A stretch of DNA of 64,000 bases from CBDDFN01 sp965227065 (lineage in GTDB: Bacteria; Pseudomonadota; Alphaproteobacteria; SPJN01). Shown piece after piece: positions 1-12,141 of the stretch. The notes beneath the pieces were generated by a model. The model saw only the letters and a program-made list of their open reading frames with translations, did not search any database and was not told the origin of the DNA. Position 1 is the first letter of the stretch. Each line of letters starts with the position of its first letter. The stretch spans positions 1-64,000 of the forward strand of contig CBDDFN010000010.1 in the NCBI GenBank assembly GCA_965227065.1. Direction: 5' to 3'. A program made the position numbers and the translations under genes.

Positions 1-2327
<2,327 letters not shown>

Positions 2328-2361
2328 AGAGACCATGCACAGAGACAAAAAACTTCATCTT

Positions 2362-2460
2362 CGCGTTCACGGCAGCGATCCAAAGGATCGCGCCTCCACG
2401 GGGGCGGGCAAAAAATTGCCCGTGCTGCCAGTCGGCAGCGAGCTCCGCCATAAACGAAGC
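2362..2460 (-). repeat. rRNA-spacer hairpin element, copy 1
   Basis: Four hairpins in a row, written on the + strand. A is GCGATCC-AAA-GGATCGC (2375-2391). B is CGGGCAA-AAAA-TTGCCCG (2405-2422). C is GCTGCC-AGTC-GGCAGC (2424-2439). A weaker D has loop CCATAAA and closing arm CGAAGC. It lies between 23S and tRNA-Ala, so it is transcribed with the operon as the complement. Four related copies occupy the other spacers. Confidence 0.8.
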
Positions 2461-2535
2461 ACCGCTTTAAACGCATCAAAAGCATCTCACTCTGAGACAT
2501 GGAACTTATTTCAGCACTCTATTTGAACTTTGTTT

Positions 2536-2640
2536 GCGCTCACGGCAGCGATCCAAAGGATCGCGCCTCCACGGGGGCAGCGAAGAACTTCGCTGTGCCG
2601 GCATTCGCCGGCGTTTTGCAAACACCAAAGCGTTTGCAAC
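2536..2640 (-). repeat. rRNA-spacer hairpin element, copy 2
   Basis: Same lead-in (GCTCACGGCA) and same hairpin A as copy 1, but different stems later. B is GCGAAG-AA-CTTCGC (2580-2593), C is GCCGGC-ATTC-GCCGGC, and D is GCAAAC-accaaagc-GTTTGC. The stem sequences differ from copy 1 on both arms, so pairing is kept. It lies between 23S and tRNA-Ala. Confidence 0.8.
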
Positions 2641-2971
2641 CACCATGGTCACACAAACAAACCCATGACGATGTCCGAAGGATGTGTCGAACATCGCCAA
2701 AATTTAAATTCTCAGACCGGACAAAAAATATCAGTCCTGCACCGCTTGCGCGGCCGGCTGCATTCCTCATCCTTCTTCACTCTGTCAAATCAACGCCAGC
2801 AAAACGCCGGGGGAAAAGATCTTCACCAAAAGATCCTTACCTCAACCGTCTTGTGGACTTCTTGCACTCCCGCTGCCATCTGCCCGTCCACCTGCGCCAA
2901 GGCTTCGGTGGACACGCCTTCGTCTAACGACCTTCGGGTGGCCTGCCACCCGAAGCTCGAAGAGCGAAGGG

Positions 2972-3047
2972 TGGTGGAGCCGGACGGGATCGAACCGACG
3001 ACCCCCTGCTTGCAAAGCAGGTGCTCTCCCAGCTGAGCTACGGCCCC
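2972..3047 (-). tRNA. tRNA-Ala (anticodon TGC)
   Basis: 76-nt gene on the minus strand with an encoded CCA at 2974-2972. The acceptor stem GGGGCCG pairs with CGGCTCC (one G-U). The anticodon loop is TTTGCAA within stem CCTGC/GCAGG, giving anticodon TGC. It is the second tRNA of the usual 16S-Ile-Ala-23S spacer. A hairpin (CTTCGGGTGG...CCACCCGAAG, about 2931-2954) follows it in the transcript. Confidence 0.98.
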
Positions 3048-3053
3048 ATCTTT

Positions 3054-3150
3054 TCGCTCACGCCAGCGATCTGCGATCGCGGCTGCGCGGACGCGGGCAA
3101 AAAGTTGCCCGTGGCAGCAGTCGCTGCCGTGCTTCGCCATAAACGAAGCA
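3054..3150 (-). repeat. rRNA-spacer hairpin element, copy 3
   Basis: Hairpins on the + strand: A GCGATC-TGC-GATCGC (3065-3079), B CGGGCAA-AAAG-TTGCCCG, C GGCAGC-AGTC-GCTGCC, D GCTTCG-CCATAAA-CGAAGC. Stem C is the mirror of copy 1 (arms swapped) with the AGTC loop kept. It lies between tRNA-Ala and tRNA-Ile. Confidence 0.8.
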
Positions 3151-3252
3151 AATCCTGTGGGCCGAGCCTCCGGCCGCCCGCAAGGAGCAACGCTCCGAGG
3201 ACGGACAAACAATCAATCCCCACCGAGGAACACCATTTTGCCTTCGGCAAAA

Positions 3253-3329
<77 letters not shown>

Positions 3330-3449
3330 CCAATTCAGAAAGACCGAAGCCCAAAAACCCAAAACCAGCATTCTGGCTTCTGGCTCTGTGGTTCTGGTTT
3401 TCTGCACTATTGATGGAAAGGAAGCGAAGGCGGCGGAAGTTTGCTCATC

Positions 3450-3532
3450 GCGCTCACAGCAACGATCCTGAAGGATCGCGCCTCCGCGAGGGCGGCAAAA
3501 AACTTCGCCGGGACACCAGTCGGTGCCCTGTT
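3450..3532 (-). repeat. rRNA-spacer hairpin element, copy 4
   Basis: Hairpin A is CGATCC-TGAA-GGATCG. Hairpin B is imperfect (GGCAAAAAACTTCGCC), as if one arm came from the copy 1/3 type and the other from the copy 2 type. Hairpin C is CACC-AGTC-GGTG. It lies in the tRNA-Ile to 16S spacer (3330-3762). Apart from copies 4 and 5, I see no gene in that spacer. Confidence 0.7.
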
Positions 3533-3646
3533 ATCTTGTGACGCTTTTAATGTGCGTGATCGCTATTTTGGGTGAGATCCAAGCGATGCGGAATGCATCA
3601 GCCCGATCTCGTGTTGGTTGATGGCCTTTGAAGCAAGTCGATATTT

Positions 3647-3730
3647 GCGCTCACGCCGTCGGCCCTTGCGGGCCTGGCTGCGCGGGCGCGGCGAAGAAGT
3701 TCGCCGTGGCGACAGTCGTCGCCGTAGCCT
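3647..3730 (-). repeat. rRNA-spacer hairpin element, copy 5
   Basis: Hairpin A is GGCCC-TTGC-GGGCC, B is GGCGAA-GAAG-TTCGCC and C is GGCGAC-AGTC-GTCGCC. All three stems differ from the other copies and all remain paired. It ends about 30 bases from the 16S 3' end. Confidence 0.75.
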
Positions 3731-3761
3731 TCTTCAATATCCGCTTTCGCAAGCTATCCAT

Positions 3762-5221
<1,460 letters not shown>

Positions 5222-5534
5222 TGAACGTTCAATCCCGCACATCTGTTCTGCCAATCAATAAAGATCAGCACGAACAACAAAGCGTCACAGAAACATGAAC
5301 TAAACAAACCTCTAAGAACCTCTCGGTCCTCGCAGGCCCGCCGCCCACGCTTCCTTTCCATTCCATCAATGTCAATCAGCGCGGATTTCGCGAAGAGAGG
5401 CAAAAAAACCCTTAACCGGCCCTGCGACCGATTGGTCCTGTTTGCTCAACCCTTTGAAATCCTGTAGCGGCATCAAGAGGTTACCCCCTTTTTGCCGACC
5501 CGCCGTCACGAAGCATCGCCTCAGCGGGATGGCG

Positions 5535-5563
5535 GTTATAGGCCCGCCCATCGGGCAAGTCAA
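5535..5563 (-). promoter_or_regulatory. Probable rRNA operon promoter
   Basis: On the minus strand, TTGACT (5563-5558) and TATAAC (5540-5535) are separated by exactly 17 bases and followed by a GC-rich stretch, as in stringently controlled rrn promoters. This leaves a leader of about 300 bases before 16S. A second, weaker TTGACA (5375-5370) without a good -10 lies closer. In 5222-5874 I see no gene, only this promoter region, the leader and the upstream region of the next gene. Confidence 0.65.
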
Positions 5564-5874
5564 CACGGAAAACTGCGACATTCCGGCATTTTTTCGGCAT
5601 TTTTCAAACAATTTGCCCCCAACCGGTAGACAGTTACCGCACAGGAATTTGCGAAGGGTCTTTTAAATTTCAGAAAAATGCCCCCAAACCGGACAGGACT
5701 GCATGTTGACTTTCTTTTCAGCCTTGGTCATCTTCGACCAATCGCTTGATGCGTAAAGCCGAATCACGGTGGGCGCCGTTACGATCGGCCCGATTCGTTG
5801 GACTGGATGGATGGTTCGCGAGGTCGGGATTTGGGGGATCTGCGCTGACCGCCTTTGAAGGACGGAGGGGCCCG

Positions 5875-7314
5875 GTGCACCAACAGCACCCGACAGGGAT
5901 ATTGCGAATTCGCCGCGAATTCGCGCTTGTTTTACACAAGCGGCCCGCTGCGGTCGGACTGATCGCCTTGGGCATTGCCGCCGGTCTGATGATGCAGGAC
6001 CGCTCTCCGAACTCTGAAACCCTGACTGACGCGGACGGACCGCAGATTGCAGCCGCATCCCTTAATCCTGATTTTGATTTGGCATCCGACCTGTTTGGCG
6101 ATGTCGAGGAATTGAGCCTGCCGGCGCCTTTTGTTGAAGGTCCCGCAGAAGCGGATGCAACGCAGGCCTCCACAACAAATGGCGCCGTGCATTCCACCAC
6201 CATTTCAGCGGGCGACACGCTGATGGACGCGGTGACCGGCATGGGGGCGGACCGCCAGGACGCCTATCGCGCCATTACCGCCCTGTCGAAAGAGTTCAAT
6301 CCCCGCCATCTCAAAATTGGCCAGACCCTCGACGCCACGTTTGATGGCGACAATGTTCTGACCGGCCTCACGCTCAAGCTGGACGCGATCAAGACCGCGA
6401 CTGTGACGCGCGGCGAAGATGGTGCCTATACGGCTGCCATGGAAGAAGTTCCGGTCTCTGCCCGCAAGGCCCGTGTTGCCGGAACGATTGAAACAAGCCT
6501 TTATGAAGCAATGATGGATGCCGGCGCGCCCCATGGCGCGATCGTCGATCTTATCCGCGTGTTCAGTTTCGATGTCGACTTCCAGCGTGAAATCAGAACC
6601 GGCGACGGCTTTGACGTTTTGTTTGAAGAAATCATCAAGGATGACGGCACCGTCATTCGCACCGGCAAGGTTTTGTATGGCGCGATGAATGTGCGCGGCA
6701 AAGAGATCGCGCTGTACCGCTATGAAGGCAAGGACGGCTTTGTCGATTATTACAAAGCCGATGGCAGCTCGGCCAAGAAGCTGCTGATGCGCACCCCAGT
6801 CGATGGCGCGCGCATCTCCTCGTTCTTCGGACGCCGCCGCCATCCAGTTCTGGGCTATTCGAAAATGCACAAGGGCGTGGATTTCGCCGCCCCGCGCGGC
6901 ACGCCGATCATGGCGGCCGGTGATGGCGTGGTGGAACGCGCCAGCCGCTATGGCAGCTTCGGCAATTATATCAAGATCCGCCATGCCGGCGGTTACAAGA
7001 CCGCCTATGCCCATCTCAAAGGCTATGCCAAAGGCATCAAGGCAGGCCGCCGCGTCCGCCAGGGCCAGATCATCGGCTATGTCGGCACCACAGGCCGGTC
7101 AACCGGCCCGCACCTGCATTATGAGGTGCACAAGAACGGCGCACAGACCAATCCGCTGTCGCTTAAACTGCCGACCGGCAAGACGCTGGAAAAATCGGAA
7201 ATGGCGCAGTTCAAATCCATCCGCACTGAAGTGGACGGCCTGCTCGCCAGCATCAAGCCCGGCGGCAGTGAAAAGATGGCGCGCTCCGACGAGAGCGCAC
7301 CATCGATCAATTAA
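5875..7314 (+). CDS. M23 family metallopeptidase (peptidoglycan endopeptidase)
   Basis: Probable zinc endopeptidase that cuts peptidoglycan cross-links in the periplasm, acting in wall growth like MepM. It has one membrane segment near residues 24-41, then a LysM/OapA-like region (STTISAGDTLMDAV), then the M23 domain. The zinc ligands are visible as H332xxxD336 (MHKGVDF) and H415 in the HLH motif. I chose the GTG at 5875 (479 aa) because GGAGGGG sits just upstream. An ATG at 5749 would add an Arg-rich stretch that looks non-coding. A TTGACT at 5706-5711 could be the -35 box. The 3' end overlaps convergent clpB by 4 bases. Confidence 0.9.
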   Translation: MHQQHPTGILRIRREFALVLHKRPAAVGLIALGIAAGLMMQDRSPNSETLTDADGPQIAAASLNPDFDLASDLFGDVEELSLPAPFVEGPAEADATQASTTNGAVHSTTISAGDTLMDAVTGMGADRQDAYRAITALSKEFNPRHLKIGQTLDATFDGDNVLTGLTLKLDAIKTATVTRGEDGAYTAAMEEVPVSARKARVAGTIETSLYEAMMDAGAPHGAIVDLIRVFSFDVDFQREIRTGDGFDVLFEEIIKDDGTVIRTGKVLYGAMNVRGKEIALYRYEGKDGFVDYYKADGSSAKKLLMRTPVDGARISSFFGRRRHPVLGYSKMHKGVDFAAPRGTPIMAAGDGVVERASRYGSFGNYIKIRHAGGYKTAYAHLKGYAKGIKAGRRVRQGQIIGYVGTTGRSTGPHLHYEVHKNGAQTNPLSLKLPTGKTLEKSEMAQFKSIRTEVDGLLASIKPGGSEKMARSDESAPSIN

Positions 7315-9908
7315 GCGGCATCGACAGCTTGGATTGATCCTGACCGGAAGGTCAGGCCCTGATCATCGGCCGACACGGTCACCGTGACGCCGTCGGCAAG
7401 CTCGCCCGACAAAACAAGTTCAGCCAGTCGATTTTTGATGTGCCGTTCGATCACCCGCTTCAAGGGGCGCGCGCCATAGACCGGATCATAACCGGTGTCG
7501 GCCAACCAGGTTTGCGCCTTGTCATCAAGCGCCAGCGTGATCTTGCGCTCCTCCAGCAAGTGGCGCAGATGGCCAAGCTGGATATCGACAATGCCGTCCA
7601 TATGTTCCCGGCCCAGCCGGTGGAACAGGATGGTTTCATCAAGCCGATTTAAAAACTCAGGCCGGAAGCTTGCTTTGACAACCCCCATCACCTGCTCACG
7701 TATCTCTTCAGCTGGCGCGCCCGGCTCCTGAGCAGCCAGGAACTCCGCACCCAGATTGGAGGTCATGATGATCAGCGTGTTGGAGAAATCGACCGTATGG
7801 CCCTGCCCGTCGGTCAACCGGCCATCATCGAGCACCTGCAACAGCACATTAAACACATCGGGATGGGCCTTTTCGATCTCGTCAAACAGCACAACCTGAT
7901 AGGGCCGGCGCCGCACCGCTTCGGTCAGCGCGCCGCCTTCATCATAGCCGACATAGCCGGGCGGAGCCCCGATCAGCCGGGAGACGGCGTGCTTTTCCAT
8001 ATATTCGGACATATCGAGCCGGATCAGCGCGCGTTCATCATCAAACAGAAATTCTGCCAGCGCTTTTGTCAGCTCCGTCTTGCCGACGCCGGTTGGGCCC
8101 AGAAACAGGAAAGAACCAATCGGGCGGCCCGGATCTTGCAGACCCGCGCGCGCGCGGCGCACTGCGTTCGATACGGCCCTCACCGCCTCGTCCTGGCCGA
8201 TGACGCGGCGGCCCAATTCGCCTTCCATAGCCATCAGCTTTTCGCGCTCGCCTTCCAGCATCTTGTCGACCGGCACGCCGGTCCAGCGCGAAACGATGGC
8301 GGCAATGTGGGCATCGGTGACCGCCTCTTCCATCAGCGCGCCCTGATCTTCGGCGTCAACCTTTTGAAGTTTCTCCTCAAGGCCTGGAATGGTGGAATAT
8401 TGCAGCTCACCGGCTTTGTCATAATCGCCTTTTCGTTGCGCAGTCGCGAGGTCGAGGCGCGCACGCTCCAACTCTTCTTTCAAGCTTTGGGCGTCTGACA
8501 GTTTGGCGCGTTCGGCCTCCCACTTGGCGGTGAACTCGGCGGCCTCGCCTTCCAGCGATGACAGCTCTTCATCGAGTTTTTCCAGCCGGTCTTTGGACGC
8601 CTGATCTTTTTCCTTCTTTAACGCCTCGCGTTCGATTTTGAGTTGAACGATACGCCGGTCCAGCTCGTCCAATTCTTCGGGCTTGGAATCAATTTCCATC
8701 TTGAGGCGCGCGGCAGCCTCATCGACCAGGTCGATGGCCTTGTCGGGCAAGAACCGGTCGGTGATATAGCGGTTCGACAGATTGGCGGCCGCCACCAGCG
8801 CGCCATCGGAAATGGTGATGCCGTGATGCAGTTCATAGCGTTCTTTCAATCCACGCAGGATCGAGACCGTGTCTTCCACGGTCGGCTCAGAGACAAAAAC
8901 CGGCTGGAAGCGCCGTGCCAGGGCGGCATCTTTTTCGACATGCTTGCGATATTCATCAAGCGTGGTGGCACCAATACAGTGCAACTCACCCCGCGCCAGC
9001 GCAGGCTTCAATAGATTGGACGCATCCATCGCGCCATCGGCTTTGCCCGCGCCCACCAGAGTGTGCATCTCATCAATGAACATCACGACGTCGCCGTCGG
9101 AATGGGCAATTTCGCCGAGCACGGCTTTAAGCCGCTCCTCAAACTCGCCGCGATATTTCGCACCCGCGATCAGCGCGCCCATGTCGAGCGCCATGACCCG
9201 GCGGTCGCGCAGACTGTCGGGGACATCGCCGTTCACAACCCGTTGGGCCAGCCCTTCAATGATGGCGGTTTTGCCGACGCCGGGCTCGCCGATCAGGACG
9301 GGATTGTTTTTGGTCCGGCGCGAAAGCACCTGCACCGTCCGCCTTATTTCCTCATCCCGGCCAATGACGGGGTCAAGCTTGCCTGCGCGCGCATCTTCGG
9401 TCAGGTCGCGGGCATATTTTTTCAGCGCATCAAAACCGTCCTCGGCCGACGCGCTGTCGGCGGTGCGCCCCTTTCGCATGGCATTGATTGCCTGATTGAG
9501 CGATTGCGGATCGACCCCGCCTTTTTTGAGGGCTTCGGCCGCGCCGGAATTCGACACGGCAATGGCGGTCAGAATGCGTTCGGTGGTGACAAAGCTGTCG
9601 CCGGCCTGTTTGGCGATCTTCTCCGCCTCTTCAAACAGCCGGGCGGTTTCAGGCTTCATCTGAAGCCCGCCCGCGCCCGCGCCTTCGACGGACGGAATTT
9701 TGGACAGCGCGGTGTCGAGCGCAGCCTCGACCTGGGTCGCATCGCCGCCCGCGCGCGCAATCAGCGCCTTGGTCAGCCCGTCTTCATCGTCGAGCAGACC
9801 TTTGAGAACATGATCAGGGGTAAATTGCTGGTGGCCTTTGCGCAGCGCATAGGTCTGAGCGGCCTGAAGGGCGGATTTCGCCCGTTCGGTATAGGTTTCG
9901 AGTTGCAT
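7311..9908 (-). CDS. clpB: ATP-dependent disaggregase ClpB
   Basis: Hexameric AAA+ chaperone that, with DnaK, pulls polypeptides out of aggregates after heat stress. The 865-aa length is normal. An N-terminal Clp repeat domain comes first, then a first ATPase domain with Walker A GEPGVGKT near residue 205. The long coiled-coil middle domain (about 410-520, rich in E/K/R) follows, then a second Walker A GPTGVGKT near 605. The FIDEMH and LFDEIEKAHPDV Walker B regions are present. It stands alone between ubiG and the convergent peptidase gene and has a likely heat-shock promoter upstream. Confidence 0.98.
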   Translation of the reverse strand: MQLETYTERAKSALQAAQTYALRKGHQQFTPDHVLKGLLDDEDGLTKALIARAGGDATQVEAALDTALSKIPSVEGAGAGGLQMKPETARLFEEAEKIAKQAGDSFVTTERILTAIAVSNSGAAEALKKGGVDPQSLNQAINAMRKGRTADSASAEDGFDALKKYARDLTEDARAGKLDPVIGRDEEIRRTVQVLSRRTKNNPVLIGEPGVGKTAIIEGLAQRVVNGDVPDSLRDRRVMALDMGALIAGAKYRGEFEERLKAVLGEIAHSDGDVVMFIDEMHTLVGAGKADGAMDASNLLKPALARGELHCIGATTLDEYRKHVEKDAALARRFQPVFVSEPTVEDTVSILRGLKERYELHHGITISDGALVAAANLSNRYITDRFLPDKAIDLVDEAAARLKMEIDSKPEELDELDRRIVQLKIEREALKKEKDQASKDRLEKLDEELSSLEGEAAEFTAKWEAERAKLSDAQSLKEELERARLDLATAQRKGDYDKAGELQYSTIPGLEEKLQKVDAEDQGALMEEAVTDAHIAAIVSRWTGVPVDKMLEGEREKLMAMEGELGRRVIGQDEAVRAVSNAVRRARAGLQDPGRPIGSFLFLGPTGVGKTELTKALAEFLFDDERALIRLDMSEYMEKHAVSRLIGAPPGYVGYDEGGALTEAVRRRPYQVVLFDEIEKAHPDVFNVLLQVLDDGRLTDGQGHTVDFSNTLIIMTSNLGAEFLAAQEPGAPAEEIREQVMGVVKASFRPEFLNRLDETILFHRLGREHMDGIVDIQLGHLRHLLEERKITLALDDKAQTWLADTGYDPVYGARPLKRVIERHIKNRLAELVLSGELADGVTVTVSADDQGLTFRSGSIQAVDAA

Positions 9909-10012
9909 ACTCGCCTCTTTGTCTAGCCCGCTTTCTCCCCCTGAAATCAGCCGGGATCAGCGTCCAATCATCAATTGTGAAGGCCCTTCCTCGAAGCAAC
10001 CTTCTTCCAATT

Positions 10013-10041
10013 ATGTGGGGAGGCAAACCGCCCTAAACAAG
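10013..10041 (-). promoter_or_regulatory. Probable sigma-32 (RpoH) promoter of clpB
   Basis: On the minus strand, CTTGTTT (10041-10035), a 14-base spacer and CCCCACAT (10020-10013) match the heat-shock consensus CTTGAAA / CCCCATnT well. The -35 box overlaps the ubiG stop codon, so clpB can be induced independently of the gene upstream. Confidence 0.65.
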
Positions 10042-10779
10042 AGGCTTTTCAGCACAAACCATATAGTTCACGCCAAGGTCCCGTCGGCTCAAGGTGAACG
10101 CGTCAGTCAAGGGCGAATAGGTCACGCCGGACTTGTCGGTGACGGTGAGCCCCGCCCCAATCAAATAGCGCTCAAGCTCGGTCGGCGTAATGAATTTCGA
10201 CCAATGATGCGTGCCGCGCGGCAGCCAGCGCAACACATATTCCGCACCCACAATGGCCAAAGCATAACTTTTGGGCGTGCGGTTGAGCGTGGCGACCAGC
10301 ATCACCCCGCCGGGCTTCAGCATGGAAGCGCAATCCTTCAAAAAGGGCCGTGGGTGAGCGACATGCTCCACCACTTCCATATTGAGGATAATGTCGAACC
10401 GCTCCCCTTCAGCGCCAAGGTCTTCAGCGGTTGTGGCCCGGTAATCGATGGACAAGCCCTGTTCGTGGGCGTGAACCGCGGCGGTCTTGATATTGGCTTC
10501 GGCCGCATCAGCGCCCACCACCGTGGCTCCCAGCCGCGCCATCGGCTCCGACAACAGCCCGCCGCCGCAGCCGATATCGAGCAGACGCAGCCCCTCAAAT
10601 GGCGTCGCAGCCTTGGGGTCTCGGTCAAAATGCCGGGTAAGCCGGTCGCGAATGTAAGACAGGCGCACCGGATTGAATTTATGAAGCGGCGCAAATTTGC
10701 CCGCCGGGTCCCACCAATCGGCCGCCATGGCCGAGAAATGGGCGATTTCTGAGGGGTCGATCGAGGTTGCCTGGCTCAA
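10033..10779 (-). CDS. ubiG: Ubiquinone biosynthesis O-methyltransferase UbiG
   Basis: SAM-dependent methyltransferase that carries out both O-methylations of ubiquinone synthesis. The 248-aa length is typical. The UbiG N-terminus (FSAMAADWWDPAGKFAPLH) and SAM motif I LLDIGCGGGLLSEP (about residues 67-80) are clear, and NMEVVEHV and LKPGG follow. It is divergent from lysC with 122 bp between the starts, an arrangement I know from many alphaproteobacteria. Confidence 0.96.
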   Translation of the reverse strand: MSQATSIDPSEIAHFSAMAADWWDPAGKFAPLHKFNPVRLSYIRDRLTRHFDRDPKAATPFEGLRLLDIGCGGGLLSEPMARLGATVVGADAAEANIKTAAVHAHEQGLSIDYRATTAEDLGAEGERFDIILNMEVVEHVAHPRPFLKDCASMLKPGGVMLVATLNRTPKSYALAIVGAEYVLRWLPRGTHHWSKFITPTELERYLIGAGLTVTDKSGVTYSPLTDAFTLSRRDLGVNYMVCAEKPLV

Positions 10780-10808
10780 GAGCTTATCCTTTGTCGTGGG
10801 TCGCTTCC

Positions 10809-10837
10809 TTGCTCAACCCGCTTGCCTTCGATATATA
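10809..10837 (+). promoter_or_regulatory. Probable lysC promoter and leader hairpin
   Basis: TTGCTC (10809-10814), 17 bases, TATATA (10832-10837). Downstream, at 10850-10871, a 9-bp GC stem (GGCGGC...GCCGCC arms) with loop AACC sits in the 5' leader. No T-run follows directly, so I do not call a terminator. I do not recognise a lysine riboswitch here. Confidence 0.5.
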
Positions 10838-10901
10838 GCGCGCCGGAGGGCGGCGCCAACCGGTGCCGCCTGTTTGTATTCACGAAGGACACAAAAGGGC
10901 A

Positions 10902-12140
10902 ATGGCGCGTATCGTCATGAAATTCGGCGGAACCTCGGTCGGCTCGGTGGAGCGGATCAAGGCGGTCGCCCAGCAGGTCAAGCGCGAGGTCGAGGCCGGC
11001 CATGAGGTCGCCGTGGTGGTTTCAGCCATGTCGGGCGAAACCAACCGGCTGGTTGGCCTGTGCTCGGACATCTCGCCGCTTTATGACGCGCGCGAATATG
11101 ATGTTGTCGTGGCGGCCGGTGAGCAGGTCTCCATCGGGCTGCTTGCCATGGCGTTGCAGGACATTGGCGTCGTCGCCCGCTCCTGGCTGGGCTGGCAGGT
11201 GCCGATCAAGACCAATGATGTCCACAGCTCCGCCCGGATGACCGACATCGACACCGAGGCGCTTGACCGCAAATTTGCCGAAGGCCATCAGGTCGCCGTG
11301 ATTGCCGGTTTTCAGGGTATCGGCCCAGACGGGCGGATCACCACGCTGGGACGGGGCGGCTCTGACACCTCGGCGGTGGCGGTAGCTGCGGCGCTCAAGG
11401 CCGAGCGGTGCGACATCTATACCGATGTAGACGGCGTCTATACGACCGATCCGCGGATGGAGCCCAAAGCGCGGAAACTTGATAAGATCACTTATGAGGA
11501 AATGCTCGAAATGGCATCGCTGGGCGCAAAGGTCTTGCAGACCCGCTCCGTCGAACTGGCCATGGCGCACAATGTACGGCTTCAGGTGAAGTCGAGCTTT
11601 GAAGACAAGCCCGGCACGCTGGTGTGCGGCGAGGAGGAAATTGTGGAACAGCAAATCGTCTCCGGCATTGCCTATTCGCGTGATGAGGCCAAGCTCACCC
11701 TGATCAATGTGGCTGACCGGCCCGGTGTCTCGGCCGGCATTTTCGGCCCGCTGGCTGAGGCGGCCATCAATGTCGATGTGATTGTGCAGAACGTGTCCGA
11801 AGATGGAAAACTGACCGATGTCACCTTCACCGTGCCGCGGGCGGACCTCGCACGCGCCACGCAATTGATTGAAGGCATTCGCGAGGCGGTGCCTTATGAT
11901 GCCCTCAAAACCGCTGATGACGTCGCCAAAGTGTCGGTGATCGGTGTGGGCATGCGCAGCCATACCGGCGTTGCCCAGACCATGTTCCGCACGCTGGCCG
12001 AGAACGGAATCAATATTCTTGCCATCACGACGTCGGAGATTAAGGTCTCGGTCCTGATCGAGGAAAAATATATCGAGCTTGCAGTCCGCGCCCTGCATGG
12101 CGCTTATGGGCTCGACAAACCCAGCGCCCAAACGGGGTAA
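10902..12140 (+). CDS. lysC: Aspartate kinase
   Basis: Phosphorylates aspartate, the first step toward lysine, threonine, methionine and diaminopimelate. The 412-aa product begins MARIVMKFGGTSVG, with the kinase signature at residues 6-13. The kinase domain is followed by two ACT domains from about residue 265 to the end (for example LTLINVADRPGVSAGIF), which give feedback control. An upstream in-frame start would add residues not seen in the family, so I chose the ATG at 10902. ptsP follows after one base, suggesting an operon. Confidence 0.97.
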   Translation: MARIVMKFGGTSVGSVERIKAVAQQVKREVEAGHEVAVVVSAMSGETNRLVGLCSDISPLYDAREYDVVVAAGEQVSIGLLAMALQDIGVVARSWLGWQVPIKTNDVHSSARMTDIDTEALDRKFAEGHQVAVIAGFQGIGPDGRITTLGRGGSDTSAVAVAAALKAERCDIYTDVDGVYTTDPRMEPKARKLDKITYEEMLEMASLGAKVLQTRSVELAMAHNVRLQVKSSFEDKPGTLVCGEEEIVEQQIVSGIAYSRDEAKLTLINVADRPGVSAGIFGPLAEAAINVDVIVQNVSEDGKLTDVTFTVPRADLARATQLIEGIREAVPYDALKTADDVAKVSVIGVGMRSHTGVAQTMFRTLAENGINILAITTSEIKVSVLIEEKYIELAVRALHGAYGLDKPSAQTG

Positions 12141-12141
12141 G

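Noticed and set aside
10838..10901. Lysine riboswitch before lysC
   Set aside because: The leader is only about 60 bases with one simple hairpin, far too short for the five-helix lysine aptamer.
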